Source of the DNA: Verrucomicrobia bacterium UBA3214
GTDB lineage: Bacteria > Verrucomicrobiota > Kiritimatiellia > RFP12 > UBA1067
Direction of reading: 5' to 3'
DNA: 13,829 nt
Assembly: GCA_002363575.1 (NCBI GenBank)
Contig: DEWI01000066.1
Coordinates: 12,663-26,491, forward strand
Under the pieces are notes generated by a model, which had not been told where the DNA came from, did not search any database, and saw nothing but the letters and a program-made list of their open reading frames with translations. The position numbers and the translations under genes were made by a program. This document shows positions 1 through 6,471 of this stretch, one piece after another. Positions within the stretch are counted from its first letter, which is position 1. Every line of letters starts with the position of its first letter.

Positions 1-200
1 GGCGGGCGGCCGCCGCGAGCGCCGCGATTTTCGCCGCTGTACATCTGAACGCGCTCTCCTTCCTGCCGCTCGTTTTCGTCGGCGGCGCGTTCGCGTGGCT
101 GTACTGGCGCACCGGGCGGCTGTGGACGGCGATGCTGGCGCATTTCGGCTTCAACACCGCGAACGCCGCCCTCGTATTTCTTTTCCCCGAGCTGCCGTAA
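1..200 (+). CDS. CPBP family intramembrane metalloprotease, C-terminal fragment
   Basis: This is the last 65 codons of an open frame that enters from the left edge (first full codon at 3) and stops with TAA at 198-200. The translation carries the two C-terminal hallmarks of the CPBP/Abi (CAAX protease-like) family. The first is a histidine in a membrane helix (AVHLN). The second, after a hydrophobic stretch and the segment YWRTGRLW, is HFGFN. In this family these histidines are thought to bind the catalytic metal inside the membrane. The glutamate-bearing N-terminal motif lies outside the window and cannot be checked. The stop is 15 bases before the mtaB start, so the two are probably cotranscribed. 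Substrate is unknown; CPBP members include prenyl-protein proteases and bacteriocin-immunity proteins. The family call is fairly secure despite the truncation. Confidence 0.8.
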   Translation, partial: RAAAASAAIFAAVHLNALSFLPLVFVGGAFAWLYWRTGRLWTAMLAHFGFNTANAALVFLFPELP

Positions 201-215
201 ACGTGCATTGGCGCA

Positions 216-1388
216 ATGAAAGTCTGTTTCGATACCTTTGGATGCCGTTTGAACCGCGCTGAAGCCCTCTCGATGGAAGCGGGATTCCTCGCGCGCGGCT
301 GGAAGGTCGCGTCTTCCCACGCAGAGGCAGACTTGATAATCGTGCGCGGCTGCTCCGTCACCGCGAAGGCGCAGCACGAGTGCGAGCGGCTTCTCGAGCA
401 TCTAAAGGAGAAATACCCGGCAAAGCGCGTAATCGCCACCGGCTGCCTGAAGCAAAAGCGCAACGAAGCCCTTCTGCGCGATCTCGACATGGACAGGATT
501 CCGCTGTCCACGACGCGCGCCTTCCTCAAAGTCCAGGACGGCTGCTCGTCGAACTGCGCCTTCTGCATCGTGCCGCAATTTCGCGGCACGGCGCGCAGCA
601 TCGTCTTCGAAGACGTGCTGGAGCAGGCGAAGAGATTCTTCGACGCCGGCTACACGGAGATCGTCGTCACCGGCTGCAACCTTTCGCAGTACAACAGCAA
701 AGGCCGCAGAATCGCGCAGCTCGCCGCGGCGCTCGCCGCGCTGGACGGCCGCCGCCGGATTCGCATCGGCTCTGTGGAGCCAGGCCCCGCCGCCGCGGAG
801 CTGGTGGACGCGATGGCGGCGAACGCGAACATCTGCCGCTATCTCCACCTCCCGGTGCAGTCAGGCTCGAATACAGTGCTGAGCGCAATGCGCCGCCCTT
901 ACAAAGTCCAGGATTTCGAAGAAATCGTGGACACCGCGCGCAAAGCCATGCCGTTCGTCGCGATCGGCTGCGATTTGATGGCGGGCTTCCCCGGCGAAAG
1001 CGAGCATGACGCGCTCGCGACGCGCTCGCTGACGATGCGCCTGGCGATCGCCCGCGCGCACGTCTTCCCGTTCTCGGAGCGTCCAGGCACCGCCGCGGCT
1101 TTGATGGCGGGCAAAATACTGCCCGCCCTGCGCGCAGAGCGCGCAGCCGCATTGCAGCGCATCGCCGACGAAGAGCGCACGCGCTACGCCAAGCGCATGA
1201 TCGGGCGCGTCGTCGAAATCGTCGTCGAAGACGAAGAGAACGTCGCGGGCTGGACGGGCGAATACCTCTGGTGCCGCCTGCGCCACGAATACGCCACCGC
1301 GATCGGCGCAAAGCGCCGCGACCTCGTGAAAATCCGCGTGCAGAAAGCCGAAGGCCACGTGCTCGCCGGCACGCCTGTCTTCGAATAA
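216..1388 (+). CDS. mtaB: tRNA (N6-threonylcarbamoyladenosine37-C2)-methylthiotransferase MtaB
   Basis: Radical SAM enzyme of 390 residues that would add a methylthio group to t6A at position 37 of ANN-decoding tRNAs, giving ms2t6A. The N-terminal UPF0004 domain keeps its three auxiliary-cluster cysteines: C10 (in FGCRLN), C46 (in RGCSVT) and C77 (in ATGC). The radical SAM cluster motif CSSNCAFC gives C110, C114 and C117. The GCRLN form, rather than GCQMN, favours MtaB over MiaB or RimO. A TRAM-like RNA-binding segment occupies roughly residues 325-390. The protein is somewhat shorter than the 430 or so residues I expect, mainly because only about 30 residues separate C77 from the radical SAM motif. 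The ATG at 216 has no clear Shine-Dalgarno but leaves the conserved N terminus intact and sits just after the CPBP stop. Confidence 0.93.
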   Translation: MKVCFDTFGCRLNRAEALSMEAGFLARGWKVASSHAEADLIIVRGCSVTAKAQHECERLLEHLKEKYPAKRVIATGCLKQKRNEALLRDLDMDRIPLSTTRAFLKVQDGCSSNCAFCIVPQFRGTARSIVFEDVLEQAKRFFDAGYTEIVVTGCNLSQYNSKGRRIAQLAAALAALDGRRRIRIGSVEPGPAAAELVDAMAANANICRYLHLPVQSGSNTVLSAMRRPYKVQDFEEIVDTARKAMPFVAIGCDLMAGFPGESEHDALATRSLTMRLAIARAHVFPFSERPGTAAALMAGKILPALRAERAAALQRIADEERTRYAKRMIGRVVEIVVEDEENVAGWTGEYLWCRLRHEYATAIGAKRRDLVKIRVQKAEGHVLAGTPVFE

Positions 1389-1441
1389 TCCTCCGCCGGC
1401 GCGCCCACGCACCCGCACAAACCGGAATGCAATCTATATAA

Positions 1442-2161
1442 ATGGCTGGAGAGACGATAAAATCGCGGGCGATATGCCTGAGGATCGCGCCTTGGTCGCG
1501 CACCAGCCACGTTGTCGCGTGGCTGACGCCCTCCGGCATAGTCAATACCGTCGTGCGCGGCGCGCAACGCCCGAAAAGCGCGTTTCTCGGCCAATACGAT
1601 CTCGGCTATACATGCGAGCTGGTCTTCTACGCGCGCGAGCGCGCCGAGCTTCGCGCGCTTCGCGAATGCTGGCCCGTGGCGCTTCGCGACGAGTTGCGCA
1701 CCAGCCTCGACGCGCTGCTGCTCGCCGACCGCTTCCGGCATCTCTGCGAGCTAATGGCGCCCAACGGCCCGGAGGCGCAGGGGTGGTTCGCGCTGCTCGA
1801 AAACGCCCTCGATGCGCTTGTCGAAGATGTGAAAGCGCCGCGCGGGCGCCGCGCCAATCCTCTCGCGTTCCTCGTCGCGTTCGAGATGCGCGTCCTGGAG
1901 CTGGCGGGAATCGCCCCGGAGATTTCCGGCGACGGCGGCGCGTTCGCGCTGCGCGGCGAGCGCAAGATGCCCATCGCACCCGCCGTCGCCGCCTGCCTGG
2001 CGGCGCCGATGCGCGAAACCAGCCCCGCCGTGCTGCGCGACGCGACGAGGGCGCTCGGCGTTTTCTACGCCTTCCACGCCGAAAACACCGTCGGCGGACG
2101 CAGGCAGCTCGTCGAAACTATTTCCAGAAACCAATCCATGAAAGGAGAAAAAGAACAATGA
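1442..2161 (+). CDS. recO: DNA repair protein RecO
   Basis: RecO, 239 residues, is the recombination mediator that with RecR loads RecA onto SSB-coated single-stranded DNA and anneals complementary strands. The N terminus shows the family's OB-fold pattern: [10 protein letters not shown], then [14 protein letters not shown], then a basic [12 protein letters not shown] segment and [23 protein letters not shown] helical C-terminal domain follows (about residues 85-230). The four-cysteine zinc finger of some RecO proteins is absent; only scattered cysteines occur and there is no CxxC, as in the Escherichia coli type. The length is normal. The gene starts 53 bases after mtaB, and its stop overlaps the next start as ATGA (2158-2161), implying translational coupling. 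The ATG has no Shine-Dalgarno; an AT-rich TATATAA directly abuts it, so the start is less certain than the identity. Confidence 0.88.
   Translation: MAGETIKSRAICLRIAPWSRTSHVVAWLTPSGIVNTVVRGAQRPKSAFLGQYDLGYTCELVFYARERAELRALRECWPVALRDELRTSLDALLLADRFRHLCELMAPNGPEAQGWFALLENALDALVEDVKAPRGRRANPLAFLVAFEMRVLELAGIAPEISGDGGAFALRGERKMPIAPAVAACLAAPMRETSPAVLRDATRALGVFYAFHAENTVGGRRQLVETISRNQSMKGEKEQ
2141..2147 (+). promoter_or_regulatory. Ribosome binding site for the parvulin lipoprotein
   Basis: AAAGGAG lies 10 bases before the ATG at 2158, inside the last codons of recO. It supports starting the isomerase at 2158 rather than further upstream in the same open frame, and the lipoprotein signal peptide begins exactly there. 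Confidence 0.8.
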
Positions 2162-3438
2162 AAACAGCAAAATTGCTCGGCGCGGCGGCCATGACGGCAT
2201 CGCTCGCGTTCGTTGGCTGCGATCCAAAGAAGGAATCCACGCCGGTGGTTGACGAAGCGGTCGTCACCATCGAAGGCGAAAGCCTCATGCGCAGCGCGCT
2301 CGATGCCGACGTCGCGAAAATCGTCGCCGCGCAGGAAGTCCCGGAAGAACACATCGAAGAGGCGAAGAAGCAGTTCGCCAACCAGCTCGCCGAAGCTTTC
2401 CTCGTCGAGACCGTCCTTCTCAAGAAGGCCGCCAGCCTCGGCTACGCCCTGACCGACGAAGAAATCGCCGAGCGCAAGGCGGAAATCGACAAGTCTCTCG
2501 CCGCCAATCCTGATCCCGCAGCGCCCAAGACCTTCGCGGAAGCCGCGAAGAAGAGCCCGCTCGGCGAAGAGCGCGCGCTCGAGGAATTCCGCAACGGCGT
2601 GCTCATCTCCAAGATGATCAAGGCGGAAGTGGCCGACAAGAATCCGAAGGATTACACTGCCGACGCGCAGAAAATCGTCGATCGCATCAAGGAAGCCAAC
2701 GCCAAGATCGCCGACGCCCCGGAAAAGGCGCTCGCGAAGATCAAAGAGCTGAAGGCCACGCTCGACGCCACGCCGGACGATCAGAAGGCCGCCAAGTTCG
2801 CGGAACTCGCCAAGGCGGAATCCGATTGCCCGTCGTCCGCAAAGGGCGGCGATCTCGGCGATTTCACGCGCGGCCAGATGGTCCCGGAATTCGAAGAAGT
2901 CGCCTTCAAGCAGGAAATCGGCAAGATTTCCGAGCCCGTCAAGACGCGCTTCGGCTACCACCTCATCATGACGAATGCGAAAACTCCCGCAGTCGAAGCC
3001 ACTGATGACAAGCCCTACTCCCCGGAGACGGTCAAGGCCAGCCACATCCTGATCAAGGCCCCGGAACCCCAGCAGGTCCCCGAACTCGATGAAGTCGTCA
3101 AGTTCATCAAGAGCCGCGATGAACAGAGGCTCGTCGGCGATTTCATCCGCGCTTGCGTCTCCGCCGCCACTATCACGACGGCGAAGGAATTCGAGCACCT
3201 CATGCCGCCGCCGGCTCAGGATACGCCCGCCCCGGCGCCCGAAGCTGCGCCTGCGCCTGCGCCCGAAGCTGAGCCTGCGCCTGCGCCCGAAGCAGCGCCC
3301 GCCCCTGCGCCCGAAGCAGCGCCCGCCCCTGCGCCCGAAGCTGCGCCTGCGCCCGCGGCGATAGTTTCGGAGACGATCGCCCTTCCTGCGGCAGCGGAAG
3401 AAAAAGCTCCGCAGCCCGTTGAAACGCCGACGAAATAA
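2158..3438 (+). CDS. Parvulin-type peptidylprolyl isomerase lipoprotein with permuted motif order
   Basis: Predicted 426-residue envelope chaperone or prolyl isomerase (PpiC/SurA/PrsA group). Residues 1-21 form a lipoprotein signal peptide ending in the lipobox FVGC with C21 as lipidation site. Residues 22-210 are mainly charged and helical, like the chaperone part of SurA/PrsA. The parvulin core is clear at about 213-270: [24 protein letters not shown], then [13 protein letters not shown], then KTRFGYHLI. The strand ASHILIK, which normally opens a parvulin domain, instead follows at 294-300; the usual position before the first helix (around 183-187, AKIAD) lacks it. Residues 357-401 are a proline/alanine repeat, probably a flexible envelope linker. 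The start overlaps the recO stop and has a good RBS. Family identity is secure; activity with this motif order is unproven. Confidence 0.85.
   Translation: MKTAKLLGAAAMTASLAFVGCDPKKESTPVVDEAVVTIEGESLMRSALDADVAKIVAAQEVPEEHIEEAKKQFANQLAEAFLVETVLLKKAASLGYALTDEEIAERKAEIDKSLAANPDPAAPKTFAEAAKKSPLGEERALEEFRNGVLISKMIKAEVADKNPKDYTADAQKIVDRIKEANAKIADAPEKALAKIKELKATLDATPDDQKAAKFAELAKAESDCPSSAKGGDLGDFTRGQMVPEFEEVAFKQEIGKISEPVKTRFGYHLIMTNAKTPAVEATDDKPYSPETVKASHILIKAPEPQQVPELDEVVKFIKSRDEQRLVGDFIRACVSAATITTAKEFEHLMPPPAQDTPAPAPEAAPAPAPEAEPAPAPEAAPAPAPEAAPAPAPEAAPAPAAIVSETIALPAAAEEKAPQPVETPTK
3226..3360 (+). repeat. 24-bp tandem repeat encoding (A/E)PAPAPEA
   Basis: Within the isomerase gene, about five 24-base units encode the octapeptide PAPAPEAA with E in place of A once. 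Units differ mostly at synonymous positions (cct/ccc/ccg for proline), so they are conserved as protein rather than as identical DNA. Such Pro-Ala stretches are typical extended linkers; unit number is likely to vary between strains. Confidence 0.85.
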
Positions 3439-3447
3439 TGGTATAAT
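3419..3447 (+). promoter_or_regulatory. Near-consensus sigma-70 promoter for the small basic protein
   Basis: TTGAAA at 3419-3424 (5 of 6 to the -35 consensus) and TATAAT at 3442-3447 (perfect -10) are separated by 17 bases, the optimal spacing. The -35 lies inside the last codons of the isomerase gene and the -10 four bases beyond its stop. The expected transcript starts near 3454, giving a leader of about 23 bases with AAAGGA at 3461-3466, 10 bases before the ATG. In DNA this GC-rich such a match is unlikely by chance and suggests strong expression. Confidence 0.85.
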
Positions 3448-3476
3448 ATGCGCTTCTTTGAAAGGATAAGCAGAAA

Positions 3477-3632
3477 ATGAGCCAGCATCCATCTCTTAAA
3501 GGCAAGGGCAAGATCACTTCCCGCCGCAATGTTCTCAAGCGCTTCGAACGCGTCGATCTTCTCCAGAAGCGCGGCGAATGGCAAGAAGGTTCGCGCGGAC
3601 TGGGCCTCAAGAAGACCAAGCCCGAGGCCTGA
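3477..3632 (+). CDS. Small basic protein of the Verrucomicrobia/Chlamydiae type
   Basis: A 51-residue, strongly basic protein beginning MSQHPSLKGKGKITSRRNVL and continuing KRFERVDLLQKRGEWQEG, with a Lys-rich end (LKKTKPEA). I recognise the N-terminal HPSLK, the central NVLKRFER and the RGEW.EG motifs as those of the short basic protein family found in Verrucomicrobia, Chlamydiae and relatives (TIGR04137, from memory). Its role is not established. Size, charge and likely high expression suggest a nucleic-acid or ribosome-associated protein, which is inference. There are no cysteines, signal peptide or membrane segment. It has its own strong promoter and RBS and is followed by a structured region and a terminator, so it forms a short monocistronic unit after the isomerase gene. 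The start is fixed by the RBS and by the conserved N terminus. Confidence 0.85.
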   Translation: MSQHPSLKGKGKITSRRNVLKRFERVDLLQKRGEWQEGSRGLGLKKTKPEA

Positions 3633-3790
3633 GGCGGCTTGCGCTTCCGTGCCTGCCGCGTCTGGCGCGTGCTTGAAATTGCGCGTTGCATCCGGAGCTT
3701 TCGCTGCTTGCCGCCAGGCAGACAGCCGGTCGTCCGGATGCAATGCGGGATTCTCCGGGCCGGATGGAACAACGAACGGGCAGGCAATTA
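3633..3790 (+). other. Structured untranslated region downstream of the small basic protein
   Basis: No convincing coding sequence is present here. Between the stop and the terminator lies a 15-base inverted repeat (3682-3696 with 3733-3747), then a second short dyad TCCGG-G-CCGGA at 3754-3764 and a repeat of CCGGATG at 3734-3740 and 3760-3766. I see no tRNA, SRP RNA, RNase P or tmRNA signature. It is either a long 3' untranslated region of the small-protein mRNA or a separate small RNA. Confidence 0.5.
3682..3747 (+). repeat. 15-bp inverted repeat, possible RNA hairpin
   Basis: CGCGTTGCATCCGGA at 3682-3696 pairs with TCCGGATGCAATGCG at 3733-3747 across a 36-base loop. Fourteen of 15 positions are Watson-Crick. 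The exception is G3685 against T3744, a G-U wobble if transcribed on the plus strand but an A-C mismatch on the minus strand, which favours a plus-strand RNA. No T-run follows, so this is not itself a standard terminator. The loop holds a small TGCC-gcca-GGCA stem at 3709-3720. Confidence 0.75.
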
Positions 3791-3837
3791 CCTCAACCGT
3801 CAAGCGCGTGATGCGCATTCGCGGTTGAGGTGTTTTT
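3791..3837 (+). terminator. Rho-independent terminator after the small basic protein
   Basis: CCTCAACCG (3791-3799) and CGGTTGAGG (3822-3830) form a perfect 9-bp stem, followed by TGTTTTT. The 22-base loop contains a further GCGC/GCGC pairing. The T-rich side is on the plus strand, so it ends the plus-strand unit before the convergent L,D-transpeptidase gene. Confidence 0.85.
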
Positions 3838-3854
3838 GTGCACAGGCATTCCCC

Positions 3855-3874
3855 CTGTCTGGACTGCAAGACAG
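3855..3874. repeat. Short inverted repeat in the convergent gap
   Basis: CTGTCT (3855-3860) and AGACAG (3869-3874) enclose an 8-base loop just beyond the minus-strand L,D-transpeptidase stop. It could help end minus-strand transcription, but neither side has a T-run, so it is a weak terminator candidate. Confidence 0.35.
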
Positions 3875-3891
3875 TCTAATAGAATACGGGA

Positions 3892-4941
3892 TTACTCGAT
3901 TACGACCTTGCAGCCTTCGTCGAGCATGCGGCGCAGGCGCACGGCGTTCCAGTTCGCGAGGCGGAAGCATCCATGCGATTCCGCGCGCCCTATGGTTTCG
4001 GGGTTCGGCGTGCCGTGGATTCCGTAGGAAGGGAGCGAAAGGCCGATCCACGAGCTGCCGACGGGGTTGTTCGGCCCCGCGGGATAGATGAATTTGCGGT
4101 GCCGCCCGGACTCGTCGGCGCGCTCGCTCGTGTATGTGTAGTTGGGAGCGGGCGCGATCCCTTTCACGCGCAATTCGCCGGCTTCCGGGAGTTTCGCCTT
4201 GTCGGCGGCGATCGAGCACGGGAATAGCGCGACAAGCGCGCCATCCGCCGCGTACGCGCGTATCTCGAAACGAGACAGATTGACTTTCACAAGCGCTGCG
4301 CGCGGCAATTCCCCCTGCGTCTCCACGTTCGGTATGCGTATCGCCGTGCCGACGGGCGGATTCGGCCAATCGGCCGCGGGATTGAGACGCCGCAGCATCG
4401 CCTGCGAAACATGCCCGCGCTCGGCGTACATCTCCAATATCGTCTCGTAGCCCATCGAAGAAAGCGCCGCCTTCTCCGCAGGCGTGGACGGGATCTTCAC
4501 GAGCGACGCCACTTCTTCGCGCGTCACCTTGCAAAGCCGGTAGGGCGCGGGCGGCTTCGCCGATTCGCCGGCGCCGCCAACGCGCCGCTTCACGTTCTCC
4601 TCGACGAGACTCGCGCCGCCCGGCGTCTTGGAACGCGCGCGCCTGGCCGAATACTGCTCGAGCGCGCGCGCCGCCGCGCGCGCCATGCGCGCATGCTTTT
4701 CGGAATCCTTGCGCAGCAGCTTCAGGGCGTCTTCAAGGCTTTTCTGCGGCGGGAGATTGTTCGCGGCGAGCCAGGCGCTCAGCGCCGCCTTCGATTTCGC
4801 TCCCCACGCGCCGTCTATCGTATTTACGGAGAACATGCGCCTCTCCAGCTCGATTTGCACGAGCGCGGCGGTGTCGTTCGCGCCGGACGCCGCCCCGGAC
4901 GCCAGCGAAAGCGCCGCCGCCATGCAAAACGCGAAACGCAT
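3892..4941 (-). CDS. L,D-transpeptidase (YkuD domain) with N-terminal peptidoglycan-binding-like modules
   Basis: Predicted secreted 349-residue cell-wall enzyme that would make 3-3 peptidoglycan cross-links or attach proteins to peptidoglycan stems. A signal peptide covers about residues 1-21 (MRFAFCMAAALSLASGAASG). Residues 24-65 resemble a PG_binding_1 repeat (VNTIDGAWGAKSKAALSAWL). A LysM-like stretch follows at about 190-220 (HVSQAMLRRLNP to AIRIPN). The YkuD catalytic domain fills the C-terminal third, with GIHG (H309) and the signature SHGCFRL, giving C325 as nucleophile and H323 next to it. The gene lies 88 bases downstream of the exonuclease-fold lipoprotein gene on the same strand and is probably cotranscribed. 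The open frame extends upstream into that gene, but the Met at 4941 starts the signal peptide. No good RBS is visible, so the start is moderately sure. Confidence 0.88.
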   Translation of the reverse strand: MRFAFCMAAALSLASGAASGANDTAALVQIELERRMFSVNTIDGAWGAKSKAALSAWLAANNLPPQKSLEDALKLLRKDSEKHARMARAAARALEQYSARRARSKTPGGASLVEENVKRRVGGAGESAKPPAPYRLCKVTREEVASLVKIPSTPAEKAALSSMGYETILEMYAERGHVSQAMLRRLNPAADWPNPPVGTAIRIPNVETQGELPRAALVKVNLSRFEIRAYAADGALVALFPCSIAADKAKLPEAGELRVKGIAPAPNYTYTSERADESGRHRKFIYPAGPNNPVGSSWIGLSLPSYGIHGTPNPETIGRAESHGCFRLANWNAVRLRRMLDEGCKVVIE

Positions 4942-5029
4942 CTGGAGAAGACAATTCACCTGACGGAAATAGTGGATCGTTGCTTCGCGAAGGAGCGCAG
5001 GAGCGCAGGACGCCGCACCGGCGCAATGT

Positions 5030-6061
5030 TCAGCGCGCCGGCGCCTGCTGCGGCATCTTCCCGGTCGCCGCGTCGAATGCCCAGGAAATGTTCGAAGAAA
5101 CAGGGAAATGGTCGCTCGGATAGAGCTTCTTGCCGGGGCGCGCGTCCGCATGCGTCGTGCAGTCCAGGACTTCGACGCCGTCGGAGACGTAGATATAGTC
5201 GATGCGCGCGCCTCCGCAGGCGTAGCGCTTGCGCGGATGCGTATCCGTGCCGGCGGCCCGCCCGTCATGCGCGGGATCGACGTTGCGCATGGCATTGCGC
5301 GCCTCCACATCCATGGCGACGGCTTCCGACGCCGGGAATTCGTCGTCGCTCCACACCCAGCCGTTGAAGGTGCGCCACGGGCCGGCGGGCGGCGTCTTGC
5401 TCGCGCAAATCGCGCTGCGGAGGACTTCGGAAGCCGCGCGCGCCGGCGAATCCGTCTCCAGGCAATTGTGATCGCCGGTGAATACGATCGGCACGCCGGG
5501 CGGAGTCAATTCGCGCATGCGGCGCAGCACGAGGAGGATGCCTTCCTTGCGCGCCTTCGCCCCTCTGTGGTCGGTGTGGGTGTTCACGAACGCGACGAAA
5601 GCGCCGCTGCGCAGATCGCGCAACAGCGCCCATGTGCAGACGCGCGGGCATGCCGCGTCCCAGCCTTTCACGCCGGGAGCCTCCGGAGTCTCCGAAAGCC
5701 AGAATGTGCCGCCATCGACGAACTCCAGCCGGTCCTTGCGGTAGCAGACGGGGGAGGCTTCGCCGCTGACGCGATCCGCATTGCGATATTCGCCGTAAAG
5801 CGCGTATTGCGCAAGCGAATTTGTTATATATGCCGCCTGCCCCGGCATCACCTCCTGAAGGCCGAGAATATCGAGATCGAGCCGCCCGATCAACTGCACG
5901 AGATCGGCGCGGCGCTCGTTCCACGCATTCGGCGTGCCGTTGTCGCCAACCTGCAAACGTATATTGTAAGTACCGACGGCCAGCTGTTCGCGCTGCAAAT
6001 CGACACGGGCGCAACCGGCGAAAAGCGCGGCGGCCAACGAAAGAATCAAAAGCTTCTTCAT
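5030..6061 (-). CDS. Endonuclease/exonuclease/phosphatase family lipoprotein
   Basis: Predicted 343-residue lipoprotein of the DNase I-like EEP superfamily, which hydrolyses phosphodiester or phosphomonoester bonds with divalent metal. The signal peptide MKKLLILSLAAALFAGC ends in lipobox FAGC with C17. Superfamily motifs appear in order: TYNIR (N33), LGLQE (E70), NTHTDH (160-165), GDHN (196-199, GDFN in most relatives), RIDYIY (286-291) and YPSDHFPV (D317, H318). The metal- and phosphate-binding set therefore looks complete. Substrate cannot be read from sequence; secreted relatives include nucleases, sphingomyelinases and inositol phosphatases. The open frame reaches 6136, but the Met at 6061 is preferred because AGAGGA lies 9 bases before it and the lipoprotein signal starts there. 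The L,D-transpeptidase gene follows 88 bases later. Confidence 0.85.
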   Translation of the reverse strand: MKKLLILSLAAALFAGCARVDLQREQLAVGTYNIRLQVGDNGTPNAWNERRADLVQLIGRLDLDILGLQEVMPGQAAYITNSLAQYALYGEYRNADRVSGEASPVCYRKDRLEFVDGGTFWLSETPEAPGVKGWDAACPRVCTWALLRDLRSGAFVAFVNTHTDHRGAKARKEGILLVLRRMRELTPPGVPIVFTGDHNCLETDSPARAASEVLRSAICASKTPPAGPWRTFNGWVWSDDEFPASEAVAMDVEARNAMRNVDPAHDGRAAGTDTHPRKRYACGGARIDYIYVSDGVEVLDCTTHADARPGKKLYPSDHFPVSSNISWAFDAATGKMPQQAPAR

Positions 6062-6070
6062 TCCAGTAAA

Positions 6071-6076
6071 TCCTCT
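6071..6076 (-). promoter_or_regulatory. Ribosome binding site selecting the start at 6061
   Basis: AGAGGA on the minus strand lies 9 bases before the ATG at 6061. The earlier in-frame ATG at 6088 has no comparable site and would place extra residues before the lipoprotein signal peptide. Confidence 0.7.
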
Positions 6077-6106
6077 GTAAGTTTTCATGGTTGCTCTACG
6101 AACGAT

Positions 6107-6136
6107 ATTATACAAAATCCGTGCCGCCGCGCGCAA
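6107..6136 (-). promoter_or_regulatory. Probable promoter for the exonuclease-fold lipoprotein / L,D-transpeptidase unit
   Basis: A perfect TATAAT on the minus strand (6107-6112) is preceded 18 bases upstream by TTGCGC (6131-6136), a weak -35 with only TTG matching. The start would fall near 6100, about 39 bases before the 6061 ATG. The weak -35 is what one expects at an activator-dependent promoter, and the 22-bp repeat array lies just upstream. Confidence 0.6.
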
Positions 6137-6200
6137 CCCCCCAGGTGAACCGTGAAACCGAGGGAGTCCGGCGGCGGCGTGACAGGCGTCGCCCGGCGAA

Positions 6201-6354
6201 CCGATACCTATCCCCTCCCCAACCGATACCTATCGCCCGCAAAACCGATACCTATCGCTTGATGAAGCGATACCTATCGCTTCATGAGGCGATACCTATC
6301 ACCTGGGAAGGCGATACCTATCACCTGAGAAGGCGATACCTTCAAGGCTTATGC
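6201..6354. repeat. 22-bp phased tandem repeat array, seven units
   Basis: Units begin at 6201, 6223, 6245, 6267, 6289, 6311 and 6333, exactly 22 bases apart. Each of the first six contains the identical 11-mer CGATACCTATC; the seventh degenerates after CGATACCT. The core is a dyad, CGATA-CC-TATC, extended to TATCG in units 2-4. The other half of each unit varies: units 3 and 4 share GCTT at their start, units 5 and 6 share ACCTG and GAAGG. In units 3-6 this variable half is a small dyad of its own, such as GCTT-GATG-AAGC and CCT-GAGA-AGG. Twenty-two bases is about two helical turns, so all cores face the same side of the DNA, which suits a multi-site protein-binding array upstream of the promoter at 6107-6136. 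A period not divisible by three argues against coding. Confidence 0.92.
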
Positions 6355-6410
6355 CGCCCTTCCCCGCCCCGCAAACACGTGAGAGACGCGCTCCCGCAGT
6401 GGTGTAGCGC

Positions 6411-6429
6411 AAAGCCCCCACGGGGCTTT
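6411..6429 (-). terminator. Probable terminator hairpin for mfd
   Basis: AAAGCCCC (6411-6418) and GGGGCTTT (6422-6429) form a perfect 8-bp stem with a 3-base loop, 42 bases beyond the mfd stop. Read on the minus strand the stem ends in TTT but no longer T-run follows, so termination may be moderate. It also separates mfd transcription from the repeat array. Confidence 0.6.
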
Positions 6430-6471
6430 ATGTTCGCATCGGGATGGACGCGCTCCAGCCGGGCGCGCGGG

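Larger units (their letters stand above)
6089..6471. other. 383-bp gene-free region between mfd and the lipoprotein gene
   Basis: No gene is supported here. From left to right it holds a minus-strand promoter (6107-6136), an 8-bp GC inverted repeat (GCCGCCGC 6123-6130 with GCGGCGGC 6171-6178), the 22-bp phased repeat array (6201-6354) and the mfd hairpin (6411-6429). The long open frame crossing it on the plus strand is antisense to mfd. Confidence 0.75.

Noticed and set aside
1474..2157. N-terminal extension of the isomerase frame upstream of 2158
   Set aside because: The upstream part is Arg/Ala-rich shadow of recO; the RBS at 2141-2147 and the lipoprotein signal peptide place the start at 2158.
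2065..3492. 475-codon open frame on the minus strand
   Set aside because: It is the reverse complement of the isomerase gene, composed of Arg/Gly/Phe-rich sequence without any domain; the plus-strand reading has a signal peptide and clear parvulin motifs.
3633..3790. Known structured RNA (SRP RNA, RNase P RNA, tmRNA, tRNA)
   Set aside because: The conserved signature sequences of these RNAs were looked for and are not present; only generic hairpins are seen.
3529..3828. 99-codon open frame overlapping the small basic protein gene
   Set aside because: It is in a different frame from the recognisable small basic protein, has no RBS, and runs through the hairpin and terminator.
4411..5367. 318-codon open frame on the plus strand
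   Set aside because: It is antisense to the L,D-transpeptidase and lipoprotein genes and is Arg-rich without motifs.
6201..6354. CRISPR array
   Set aside because: The period is only 22 bases with an 11-base core and related variable halves; there are no unique spacers of about 30 bases and no cas genes nearby.
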